From the NCBI GenBank assembly GCA_963784415.1, contig CAWARK010000017.1:62001-126000 (forward strand): a stretch of DNA of 64,000 nt, in the 5' to 3' direction. Below are positions 45,387 through 54,463 of the stretch, piece by piece. How positions within the stretch are numbered: the stretch's first letter is position 1; each line of letters begins with the position of its first letter. Below the pieces are notes generated by a model, which worked only from the letters and a program-made list of their open reading frames with translations, searched no databases and had not been told where the DNA came from. The position numbers and the translations under genes are program-made. The DNA is from UBA7672 sp963784415. GTDB taxonomy: Bacteria; Pseudomonadota; Alphaproteobacteria; Caulobacterales; Hyphomonadaceae.

Positions 45387-46052
45387 TCAGTTCGCGAAGT
45401 CGTAAGGCCCACCTTTTTCCAGCGCCGTCTTGTAGGCCGGGCGGGCGTGGATGCGGTCGAGGAAGGCGGCGACCTTCGGGCGCGAGCGGGCGTCGCCGCG
45501 CATGGCGCCGGCTTCGAGTGGGAAGCTCATCATGATGTCGGCGGCGGTGAAGTCCGCGCCAACGAACCATTCGGATTTCGAGAGCTCGGCTTGCCAGTAG
45601 TCGACATGCATCCTGATCTGCGGATCCGAGATGCGCGCCTGCGCCGTCTTCATGATGCCGTTGACGAAGCCGCGCATCAGGCCGGGCGCGTTGCGCGGAA
45701 TGGCCGTGAAGATCAGCTTCAGCAGCAGCGGCGTCATCGCCGAGCCTTCGGCGTAGTGCATCCAGTAGGTGTAGCGCAGGTATTCGTCCGTGCCCTTCGC
45801 AGGGATCAGTTTGCCGGCGGCGTAGGTGTCGATGATGTAGGTGATGATCGCGCCGGTCTCCGCGATGGTGCGGCCGTTGTCGGTGATCACTGGAGACTTG
45901 CCGAGCGGGTGGATCGCTTTCAGCTCGGGCGGGGCCAGCATGGTCTGCTTGTCGCGCTGGTAGAACTTGATCTCGTACGGCAGGCCGAGTTCCTCCAGCA
46001 GCCAGAGCACGCGCTGGGAGCGGGAATTGTTCAGGTGATGGACGGTGATCAT
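45387..46052 (-). CDS. glutathione S-transferase family protein
   Basis: A 221-residue GST of the beta/Gtt type: HHLNNSRSQRVLWLLEELGL (active-site Ser/Arg region), PLGKSPVITDNGRTIAETGA with the cis-Pro and the SNAIL-like acidic turn, and a helical C-terminal half with EWFVGADFTAADIMMSFPLE. It probably conjugates or reduces electrophiles with glutathione. Start MITVHHL at 46052 is preferred; ATGs at 46076 and 46088 are also in frame. The gene is intact, unlike the GST at 36505. Confidence 0.9.
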   Translation of the reverse strand: MITVHHLNNSRSQRVLWLLEELGLPYEIKFYQRDKQTMLAPPELKAIHPLGKSPVITDNGRTIAETGAIITYIIDTYAAGKLIPAKGTDEYLRYTYWMHYAEGSAMTPLLLKLIFTAIPRNAPGLMRGFVNGIMKTAQARISDPQIRMHVDYWQAELSKSEWFVGADFTAADIMMSFPLEAGAMRGDARSRPKVAAFLDRIHARPAYKTALEKGGPYDFAN

Positions 46053-46111
46053 GTGCGGCTCCGCAATGTGTACGGACATGAGGCGCACGTGGATCAGAGG
46101 TCAAGCGTGAC

Positions 46112-47392
46112 CTATTTCGGCGGCGGCTCGTGCCCCGGGCCGCTGTGCGTTTGCATCAGCTTGCCGCGCTCGGTGATGAAGATCGTGATCAGCGCCAGCG
46201 TGCCCACCACGGCGTGACCGATGAAGATCGGCGTCACGGTGCCATCGAACTGGCGCGCCACGAGACCGCCGATCGAGGCCGAGACAAAGGACGACGCAAA
46301 GCCGATCAGGGCAGCGCCAGATCCGGCAAGCGCGCCGAGCGGCTCCATGGCGATGGCGTTGTAGTTCGGGCCCTGGAAGCCGATGCAGAAGAAGGCGAGG
46401 ATCACGAGCGTGTAGAACAGCGGGAACGGCACTGGGCCCTGCATCGCGATAATGGCGTGGATGATGCTGACGATCACGAAGCAGATCAGGGCAAAGTGCG
46501 AGATCGGGCGCATGCCGATGCGCTCGACCAGGCGCGAGTTGATCAGGTTCGAGATCGACATGGCGACGGCAGCGCCGGCAAACCAGAGGGCGAACCAGTC
46601 TCCGGTGGCGTAGACCTCGTGATAAAGCTGCTCGGATGACGAGATGTAACTCATCAGCCCGCCGAACAGAAAGCCGGAGGCGATGGTGTAGCCCAGCGCC
46701 TCGCGCGTGCGGATCACCTTCCAGTAGTTGCGGAACATGGTCGGCAGGTTCAGCGGCACGCGCCGGTCGAGTGGCAGCGTTTCCGGCATGCGCACCAGCA
46801 CCCAGGTGAACATGATCACGCCGAAAATGGCGAGCGCCCAGAAGATGCCGTGCCAACTCATGTACTTCAGCATGATCTGCCCGAAGAAGGGCGCGACGAT
46901 GGGCGCGGACATGAAGACGATCATGACCAGCGACATGACCTTCGCCATCTGCCGGCCGACATAGAGATCGCGTGCGGCGGAGACGGCGATGACTCGCGAG
47001 CCGCCGGCGCTCGCGCCCATGAAGGCGCGGGCCCAGATCAACAGTTCGAAGCTCGATGCGTAGACGCACATGATCGCGGCGACGATGTAGAAGAAAAGCG
47101 AAATGAACAGCACGCTGCGCCGCCCGAAGCGGTCGGTCAGCGGGCCGTAGAAAAGTTGCGAGACGCCGAAGCCCAGCATGTAGGCGACGATAATCATCTG
47201 GCGGTCGTTTTCCTGCGGCACGTGGAAGTCGGCGCCCATGGCGGGCAGAGCCGGCAGCATGATGTCGATCGCCAAAGCGTTCAGCGCCATCAGCGCCGCC
47301 GTCAGGGCGACGAACTCCGGCAGGGACAGCCGTTTGACGGGCGTTGAAGACGCCATTTGCGGGGCCGGATCGGACACGGGGTGAATGCTCAC
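46112..47392 (-). CDS. Bcr/CflA family multidrug efflux MFS transporter
   Basis: A 426-residue, twelve-helix major-facilitator protein. The Bcr/CflA group is indicated by IDIMLPALPAMGADF in helix 1, FGVSQLFYGPLTDRFGRRSV (motif A between helices 2 and 3), and RAFMGASAGGSRVIAVSAARDLY. It would expel drugs or small metabolites by proton antiport. A hydrophilic head and tail of about 20 residues flank the membrane part. It is 59 bases upstream of the GST gene on the same strand. Confidence 0.9.
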   Translation of the reverse strand: MSIHPVSDPAPQMASSTPVKRLSLPEFVALTAALMALNALAIDIMLPALPAMGADFHVPQENDRQMIIVAYMLGFGVSQLFYGPLTDRFGRRSVLFISLFFYIVAAIMCVYASSFELLIWARAFMGASAGGSRVIAVSAARDLYVGRQMAKVMSLVMIVFMSAPIVAPFFGQIMLKYMSWHGIFWALAIFGVIMFTWVLVRMPETLPLDRRVPLNLPTMFRNYWKVIRTREALGYTIASGFLFGGLMSYISSSEQLYHEVYATGDWFALWFAGAAVAMSISNLINSRLVERIGMRPISHFALICFVIVSIIHAIIAMQGPVPFPLFYTLVILAFFCIGFQGPNYNAIAMEPLGALAGSGAALIGFASSFVSASIGGLVARQFDGTVTPIFIGHAVVGTLALITIFITERGKLMQTHSGPGHEPPPK

Positions 47393-47541
47393 GTCGGAGG
47401 GTTGGGCGGGTGTGTAGCGAGGTTCGTCCGCGAAGGGTAGGGCGCGAGCTTGCTTGATCGCCTAAATTTTTGAGCGATCGAAGGGACTTTCGCACGGTCA
47501 CGGGGCAGGTCTATGCTGTCCTCAGTGGCCGGAGGGGTTTC

Positions 47542-50500
47542 ATGAAGTTTCGTGTGTTGGCTGGCGCCGCGCTGGCGGTGATTGTTACGGCGGCCACTCT
47601 GGCGGTTGCGCAGGAAACCCCGAAGGTTCCGGCGGATGCCGCCAAGGACGAGAAGCCAAAATGGGACGTGGCTGCGCCGCCGCTGCCCACGCGCACGGTC
47701 AACATCAATGTCGATGAAGGCACGTGGATGGATGTCGACGTCAGTCCCGATGGCAAGACGATCGCTTTCGACATGCTGGGCGACATCTACACAATTCCGG
47801 TCGCGGGCGGCACGGCGACGCGGATCGCTGAAGGCCTGCCCTTCGAGATGCAGCCGCGTTTCTCGCCGGACGGAAAGCGTATCGCCTTCACCAGCGATCG
47901 TGGTGGCGGCGACAATATCTGGGTGATGAATGTCGATGGCTCCGACAAGCGGCCGCTGACCAAGGAAGATTTCCGCCTGCTGAACGAGCCCGCCTGGAGC
48001 CCCGATGGCCGCTTCGTCGCGGCGCGAAAACACTTCACGACCGGACGCTCGCTGGGAACTGGCGAGATCTGGATTTATCACGTGGGCGGCGGCGATGGAT
48101 ATGTCGCGGTGAAGCGCGCGAGCGAGGACTCTGCAGAAGGAACTGGGCGAGCCGGTCTATTCGCCGGACGGCAAGGCGATCTACTACACGCGCAACGTCT
48201 CTCGCGGGAACACGTTCGAGTACGCGCAGGATTCCAACACCAGCCTGTTCGAGATCGAGAAGTATGAATTCGAGACGGGCGAGGTCTCGACGGCGGTGAA
48301 TGGCGCAGGCGGCGCGACGCGGCCGACGCCGTCGCCCGATGGCAAGAAGCTCGCTTTCGTGCGGCGTGAGCGGAACCAGACCAAGCTGTATGTGAAAGAC
48401 CTTGAGTCCGGCCAGCTGACCAAGCTGTACGACACGCTCGATCCCGACCAGCAGGAGACGTGGGCGGTCAACGGGCTTTATCCCAGCATGGACTGGATGC
48501 CGGATTCGAAGTCCGTCGTGTTCTGGGCGGGCGGCAAGATCCGCCGCGTCGATCATGGCGGGGCAGAGCGCCGTCATTCCCTTCCGCGTCAACGATACGC
48601 GCGTGGTGATCGATCCGCCGCAGCCGAAGACCGAAGTCGCGCCGGATTCATTCCGCACGAAGATGCCGCGCTATGTGGCGGTCTCGCCGGATAACAAGCG
48701 CGTGGTGTTTGAAAGCCTCGGCAAGCTCTATGTGAAGCAGCTGCCGAACGGGACTCCTGCGCGCCTGACGCAGACCAAGGGACAGGAGATGGAGTTGTTT
48801 CCGTCCTGGTCGCGCGACGGTCAGAAGCTCGTCTATGTCGAGTGGACCGACGCCGGTCTCGGCCATATCCGCACGGTGAATGCGACGGGCGGCGCTGGCA
48901 AAGTCGTTACGGCTGATCCCGGACACTATCGCCGGCCGCGCTTCTCGCCGGACGGCCTGACCATCGTGTTCGAGAAGGGCGCGGGCGGCTATCTGTTGTC
49001 AGACCTGCGCTCGGATAATCCGGGGATCTATCGCATTCCGTCGAATGGCGGCGCGATGACCAAGGTGACGGGCGATGGCGCCTTGCCGCAGTTTGGCGCC
49101 GCGAACGATCGCATCTTCCTGACGCGTGGCGAGAAGGAAGCCGGCAAGCTGGTCTCCGTCAACCTCGATGGCGAGGCGGAGCACACGCATGCGTCTGGTG
49201 ACATGGTCGCGAGCTATGAGGTCTCGCCGGACGGGACGAGCGTGGCGTTCCGCGACAACTTCGCAGCGTATGTGATGCCGCTGGCGGCCGGGCCGCAGGA
49301 TGTTGGTTCGGGCAAGGGCGGTTCGGCCATGCCGGTGGTGAAAGCCAGCGCGGGCGGGGCGACGTATCTGTCGTGGAGCAGCGGCGGGCATCAGCTGAAC
49401 TGGAGCCTCGGGCCAACGCTGTATTCGGCTTCGGTCGACGCAATGATGCCGATGGCGCCGGCAAAGGAGGACGAGAAGCCTTCCTACAAGCCGCCGGAAT
49501 CCGGCGTCGATCTGTCGATTCCCGTCACGTCGGCCAAGCCCAGCGGAACGCTGGTGCTGACAAATGCGCGCATCGTCACGATGGCGGACGCCAATGGCGG
49601 CGTCATCGAGAATGGCGTGATCATCATCAACGGTAACCGCATCACGCGCGTTGGCCCCTCGGCATCCGTGCCCGTGCCGGCCGGCGTGCGGACGCTCGAC
49701 CTGAAGGGCAAGACCATCATCCCCGGCATGATCGATGCGCACGCGCACGGTCCGCAGGGCGATGATGACATCATCCCGAACCAGAACTGGAGCGCGATCG
49801 CGCACCTCGCGCTGGGCGTGACGACCGTGTTCGATCCGTCGAACGCGGCGAGCGAGGCGTTCGTCTCGGAAGAGATGCAGCGCGCAGGTCTGATCCTCGG
49901 GCCGCGCACGTTCTCGACAGGCGAGATCGTCTACGGCGCCCGCAGCCGCGGAACGCTGAACGACATCAAGGACTATGACGACGCGCTGGCGCACGTGCAC
50001 CGCCTGAAGGTGCAGGGCGCGGCGGGCATCAAGAACTATAACCAGCCGCGCCGGAACCAGCGACAGCAGGTTGTGGCGGCGTCCATCGCGGAAAACATCC
50101 AGTCGGTGGCCGAGGGCGCGTCATTGTTTGCGCAGGACATCACGCTGATCTCCGACGGCAACACGGCGCTGGAGCACAACATCCCGCAGCTTGTGTTGTA
50201 CGAAGACGTCATCAGCTTCTTCGCGCAGACCAAAGTCGCGTACACGCCGACGCTGGTGGTGACCTATGGCGGCCTCGCGGCGGATCCGTACTGGCGCTCG
50301 CACACGGACGTGTGGCGTCACCCGATCCTGTCGAAGCATGTCCCGCCCCATATACTGCAGCCGAACAATGTTCGCCGCACGCAGGCGCCGGACGAAGACT
50401 ATGTCGATGCGAAGTCTGCGGCGCAGGCCAAGAAACTGTTCGATCGCGGCGTGGTCGTCACCATCGGCGCGCACGGACAGGAAGAAGGCATGGGCACGCA

Positions 50501-50786
50501 TTGGGAGCTGTGGTCGTTCGTGCGCGGCGGCTTTTCGCCGCTCGATGCGCTGAAGGTCGCGACCATCATGCCGGCGCGCAAGCTTGGTTTCGAGAAAGAC
50601 ATCGGCTCGCTCGAAGACGGCAAGCTGGCTGATCTCGTCGTGCTGGATGCCAACCCGCTGACCGACATCCGCAACTCGGACAAGATCTCCGGCGTCATGG
50701 TCAACGGTCGGTTGTACGAGCCGGTGACGATGAATGAGATCGCGCCGGGCGCCACGAAGAAGGCGCCGTATTATTGGGAGAAATGA
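47542..50786 (+). CDS. exported beta-propeller (TolB/PD40) plus amidohydrolase fusion protein, two frameshifts
   Basis: About 1,080 residues across two breaks. ATG 47542 with GGAGGGG upstream begins a signal peptide (VLAGAALAVIVTAATLAVAQ). The N-terminal 600 residues are WD40-like PD40/TolB repeats, with recurring SPDGK units (DVSPDGKTIAFDML, RFSPDGKRIAFTSDRGG, WSPDGRFVA, VSPDNKRVVFES, RFSPDGLTIVFEKG). The C-terminal 400 residues are an amidohydrolase: LVLTNARIVTMAD, GKTIIPGMIDAHAHGPQG with the metal-binding HAH, VVVTIGAHGQEEGMGTHWEL and a final SLEDGKLADLVVLDANP. Extra bases near 48131 and 48554 break the frame. Likely a periplasmic peptidase or isoaspartyl-type hydrolase; substrate unknown. 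Confidence 0.86.
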
Positions 50787-50814
50787 GGGCCGGTGAGGGC
50801 GATGCTTGCCAGCC

Positions 50815-51912
50815 TCAGACGTTAAACCGGAAATGCATCACGTCGCCGTCCTGGACGACGTACTCTTTGCCTTCCTGCCGCGCCTTGCCGTTTTCCTTCG
50901 CGCCGCTTTCGCCCTTGAACTTGACGTAGTCGGCGTAGGCGATCGTCTCGGCCTTGATGAAGCCCTTCTCGAAGTCGCCATGGATGACGCCGGCGGCCTG
51001 CGGAGCGGTCGTGCCTTTCTTGATCGTCCAGGCGCGCGCTTCTTTCGGGCCGACAGTGAAGTAGGTCTGCAGGCCGAGCAGTTCGTAGCCGGCGCGGATG
51101 ACGCGGTTGAGGCCGGGCTCTTCGAGGCCGAGCGAGTCGAGGAATTCCTTCTGCTCTTCGTCGGTCAGGACGGCGGTCTCGCTTTCGATCTTCGCGGAGA
51201 TCACGACAGCGGCGGAGCCTTCGGCCTTGGCGTGAGCGACGACGGCGTCGGAGAATTTGTTGCCCGTCGAGGCTGAGTTCTCGTCAACGTTGCAGATGTA
51301 GAAGACCGGCTTCGAGGTGAGGAGCTGGAGCATCTTCCAGGCTTTCTGGTCCTCGGCGGCGATCTTGGCGCGGCGGGCGGGCTTGCCGGCCTCGAGCTGT
51401 TCAAGCGCGAGCTTCAGAAGCTCAAGTGTCTGGATGGCCTCCTTGTCACCGCCCTTGGCTTTCTTCTCGACGTTGGTGCGGCGCTTCTCGAGCGAGTCCA
51501 TGTCGGCCAGCATCAACTCGGTCTCGACGACTTCGAAGTCGGCGAGCGGATCGATCTTGCCGGAGACGTGGGTGATGTCGCCGTCCTCGAAGCAGCGCAG
51601 CACATAGGCCACGGCGTCGACTTCGCGGATGGTGGCGAGGAACTGGTTGCCGAGGCCTTCGCCCTTGCTCGCGCCTTTGACGAGACCGGCGATGTCGACG
51701 AAGTTCATCCGCGTCGGGATGATCTCTTTCGAGCCGGCGATCTTGGCCAGCACATCGAGGCGCGGTTCGGGCATCGCCACGTCGCCGACGTTCGGCTCGA
51801 TGGTGCAGAACGGATAGTTCGCCGCCTGCGCCGCCGCCGTGCGGGTGAGGGCGTTGAACAGGGTCGACTTGCCGACGTTCGGCAGACCCACGATTCCAGC
51901 TTTGAAGCCCAT
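50815..51912 (-). CDS. ychF: ribosome-binding redox-responsive ATPase YchF
   Basis: An Obg-like ATPase of 365 residues. P-loop GIVGLPNVGKSTLFNALT, then FCTIEPNVGDVAMPEPRLD, switch region PTRMNFVDIAGLVKGASKGE, and NVDE in place of the GTP-type NKxD motif, which underlies its ATP preference. The C-terminal TGS-like part has AWTIKKGTTAPQAAGVIHGDF. The stop of pth and this start share one base on the minus strand. The rplY-pth-ychF order is common in bacteria. Confidence 0.97.
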   Translation of the reverse strand: MGFKAGIVGLPNVGKSTLFNALTRTAAAQAANYPFCTIEPNVGDVAMPEPRLDVLAKIAGSKEIIPTRMNFVDIAGLVKGASKGEGLGNQFLATIREVDAVAYVLRCFEDGDITHVSGKIDPLADFEVVETELMLADMDSLEKRRTNVEKKAKGGDKEAIQTLELLKLALEQLEAGKPARRAKIAAEDQKAWKMLQLLTSKPVFYICNVDENSASTGNKFSDAVVAHAKAEGSAAVVISAKIESETAVLTDEEQKEFLDSLGLEEPGLNRVIRAGYELLGLQTYFTVGPKEARAWTIKKGTTAPQAAGVIHGDFEKGFIKAETIAYADYVKFKGESGAKENGKARQEGKEYVVQDGDVMHFRFNV

Positions 51913-52541
51913 CAGTTTTCTTCCTTGTCGGTAGGCGGCTTGCGCGGGTCGCTCTTCGGCGCGGGCGCAAGGCGCATCACTTCGGTCTGGTATCGTTCGT
52001 CGTTGTTCGCAAGCAGCAGGGGCAGGGCCTCGGCGCACGCGTCGATCAGGGCGTTGAGCCAGGGCTGGTCGGCCTTGGCGAAGTCCGAGAGCACATGGGC
52101 ATGCACGAGCTCTTTGTCACCGGGGTGACCGACACCCATGCGCGCGCGCCGCACGCCCGCGTCCGCCTGCGCCACGATCGAGCGGATGCCGTTGTGGCCA
52201 GCGGCGCCGCCGCCCGTCTTCATGCGGAAGCGGCCGGGAGCGAGATCGATCTCGTCATAGAACACGATGGTGTTCGCGGGCGTGATCTTGTTGAAGCGCA
52301 TCGCCTCGCCGACCGAATGGCCGGAATTGTTCATGAAGGTCTGCGGCTTCAGCAGCATGGCCTTCACGCGCGTGCCGTCGGGCGCAATCAGCGCGCCTTC
52401 CGCGACTTCGCCCTGGAAACGGTTACGCCACGGGCCGAACGCGTATTTCGACGCAAAGCGGTCCACGGCCATGAAGCCGATGTTGTGACGGTTGCCGGCG
52501 TATTTCGCGCCGGGGTTTCCGAGACCTACGATGAGCAGCAT
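51912..52541 (-). CDS. pth: peptidyl-tRNA hydrolase
   Basis: Releases tRNA from stalled peptidyl-tRNA. 209 residues. LLIVGLGNPGAKYAGNRHNI with the catalytic His/Asn, KPQTFMNNSGHSVGE, YDEIDLAPGRFRMKTGGGAAGHNGIRSI and RARMGVGHPGDKELV are all present. A slightly extended C-terminus (APAPKSDPRKPPTDKEEN) is polar. It lies 74 bases after rplY and overlaps ychF by one base. Confidence 0.97.
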   Translation of the reverse strand: MLLIVGLGNPGAKYAGNRHNIGFMAVDRFASKYAFGPWRNRFQGEVAEGALIAPDGTRVKAMLLKPQTFMNNSGHSVGEAMRFNKITPANTIVFYDEIDLAPGRFRMKTGGGAAGHNGIRSIVAQADAGVRRARMGVGHPGDKELVHAHVLSDFAKADQPWLNALIDACAEALPLLLANNDERYQTEVMRLAPAPKSDPRKPPTDKEEN

Positions 52542-52580
52542 CAGAGCCGTCCCGCCAGAATAATCTCGGAGTGGGGAGGC

Positions 52581-52606
52581 GCCGACGCACCCTTGGGTGC
52601 GCCGGC
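52581..52606 (-). terminator. strong hairpin between rplY and pth
   Basis: GCCGaCGCACCC, loop TT, GGGTGCGcCGGC: a 12-pair stem with a single internal mismatch, starting 10 bases after the rplY stop. No T run follows on the minus strand, so it may reduce rather than end readthrough into pth. Confidence 0.55.
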
Positions 52607-52615
52607 TTCACATCC

Positions 52616-53347
52616 TTACTTCTTGGCCGGGGCCTTGGCCGGAGCAGCTTTCGCGCCCGCAGCCGGAGCGGCAGCGCCTTTGGCTGGGGCAGCAGCGCCC
52701 TTGGCGGCGGCGGCGCCAGCAGCCGGAGCAGCAGCGACGGCCTCTGCAGCAGGTTTGTCCTCGGCCACATCATCCTTGGCCTTGCGGCCGACGATGGTGA
52801 TGATCGTGAAGTCGCGATCGGCGATCGTCGGGCGCACGCCCTCCGGCAGGTTGATCGAGTGGATCTTCAGCGCTTCACCGATGTCCATCGCGGAGACGTC
52901 AGCCTCGAGGTGTTCCGGAATGTTGTCGGCCGGCGCGTAGCACCAGATTTCGTGACGCACGATGTTCATGGCGCCGCCACGTTTGATGCCGGGCGACACG
53001 CCCTGGCCGGTGACGTGGACGGGAATGGCGACGCGGATCATCTGGCCGGGCTCGACGCGGTAGAGGTCGAGGTGGGTCGGCTCATCGGAGACCGGGTGGA
53101 ACTGGATGTCCTGCGCGAACACCAGCTGGCGCTCGCCTTTGTATTCCAGCGTGATGGTGTGCGAGATGAACTTGCCGGACTTCAGCGCGGCAATGATGGT
53201 TTTCTTGTCGATCGAGATCGGAACCGGGGCCTTGTCGCCGCCGTACAGCACGGCCGGGACGCGGCTGGCATTGCGGGTTTCACGGGCGCCGCCGCGGCCG
53301 GTGCGCTCGCGCACGTCGACATTGAGAACGATCTGGGGTTTGGACAT
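52616..53347 (-). CDS. rplY: 50S ribosomal protein L25/general stress protein Ctc, long form
   Basis: A 243-residue CTC-type L25 binding 5S rRNA. The N-terminal domain starts VLNVDVRERTGRGGARETRN and contains VPAVLYGGDKAPVPISIDK. The beta-rich C-terminal domain has HLDLYRVEPGQMIRVAIPVH. The last 45 residues are an Ala/Pro/Lys tail (for example AAAKGAAAPAKGAAAPAAGA), longer than usual and made of short tandem repeats. First gene of the rplY-pth-ychF group. The 285-base gap before it (to 53632) shows no gene. Confidence 0.96.
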   Translation of the reverse strand: MSKPQIVLNVDVRERTGRGGARETRNASRVPAVLYGGDKAPVPISIDKKTIIAALKSGKFISHTITLEYKGERQLVFAQDIQFHPVSDEPTHLDLYRVEPGQMIRVAIPVHVTGQGVSPGIKRGGAMNIVRHEIWCYAPADNIPEHLEADVSAMDIGEALKIHSINLPEGVRPTIADRDFTIITIVGRKAKDDVAEDKPAAEAVAAAPAAGAAAAKGAAAPAKGAAAPAAGAKAAPAKAPAKK

Positions 53348-53632
53348 GTCAGTCTCCGTTCGTCCTGATGCCCGGCTCGATCTTGCGAGCTGGCACCCTG
53401 ACTACACAGGCAGCGCCAATCGCCGCCTTTCGGGAAGCGGGGCTTATAGGGGAGCGGTCGGGGCCCCGCAAGCAGGGTTTCCGGGCACTTTCCGGCGTCA
53501 GGAACCGTTTTGAGATGTCAGGGGGATCGTTAATGGCGGGCGTTTCGCCTTCAGCGGGTGAGGCATCGGAATTCGGCCCATACTGCGGCATAGTTCCCGC
53601 ATGGCCGGCTGTCCGGTCCTGGATGGCAGCGG

Positions 53633-54451
53633 ATGAACACCACACGCCAGTACAGCCTTGTTGCGCAGCCACCGCCCCCGGCCGTGGTTAAATCGCGCTA
53701 TCCCTTTGTTCCGTATGGACTTGTTCCGCTGATCGGCCTGATCGCGCTGATGATCGTGGCGTTGGCGCCGTTTGCCGTCGGCGAAGTGGAAGCCGCAGCC
53801 GGATCAGCGGCCCAGAAAGCGCTCGACCGGTCGGGCGCCGATTGGGCTCACGCCAGCGTCTCGGGCCAGTGGATCGTGCTGGAGGGCAAGCCGCCCTCGC
53901 GGGAAGCCGCCAACGAGGCCATTGCCCTGGTGAAGGCAGAGCCGGCGGACACACTTTTTGGAGCCGCCGCGCCCGTGACGTGGGTGATCGACCATTTCAC
54001 CTGGACCGAAGATCCGCTGCGCCCGGGCGTTAGTCGTGCGCAACCCACAGCGCCCCAACTCGCCGCCGATCCCGCCGCCGCCGCGTGCGACCAGTCGATG
54101 GCGACGCTGCTGTCGGGCGCCCGCATCGAGTTCGCAACCGCCAGCGCCGACATGGGCCGCGGCAGCGCAAAGCTTCTGGATTCCATCGCACATGCCGCGT
54201 CCGCCTGTGAGGGCGTGTTGCGCGTCGAGGGACACACCGACGGCGTCGGCGTCGATGTCAGAAACACGCCGCTCAGCTTGCGCCGCGCCGAGGCCGTGCG
54301 TGCAGCACTGATCGCGCGCGGTGTTGCCGCCGACAGGCTGATCGCAGAGGGTTTTGGCGACAGCCGCCCCATCGCAAATAACGGAACGGCCGAAGGCCGC
54401 GCCCGCAATCGCCGGATCGAAATCCGATCCGTTCGTCCATCGCCGACCTGA
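53633..54451 (+). CDS. OmpA family protein with BON-like N-terminal part
   Basis: A 272-residue protein with a membrane helix after the head (YGLVPLIGLIALMIVALAPF, about residues 28-47), a segment like a BON fold (DWAHASVSGQWIVLEGKPPS), and a C-terminal OmpA peptidoglycan-binding domain: IEFATASADMGRGSAKLLD, LRVEGHTDGVG, SLRRAEAVRAALIARGVAAD and GRARNRRIEI with the diaminopimelate-binding Asp/Arg residues. This is probably an inner-membrane anchored peptidoglycan-binding protein. The next gene starts 12 bases later and is likely a partner. Confidence 0.87.
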   Translation: MNTTRQYSLVAQPPPPAVVKSRYPFVPYGLVPLIGLIALMIVALAPFAVGEVEAAAGSAAQKALDRSGADWAHASVSGQWIVLEGKPPSREAANEAIALVKAEPADTLFGAAAPVTWVIDHFTWTEDPLRPGVSRAQPTAPQLAADPAAAACDQSMATLLSGARIEFATASADMGRGSAKLLDSIAHAASACEGVLRVEGHTDGVGVDVRNTPLSLRRAEAVRAALIARGVAADRLIAEGFGDSRPIANNGTAEGRARNRRIEIRSVRPSPT

Positions 54452-54463
54452 CGGTTACAAGAT

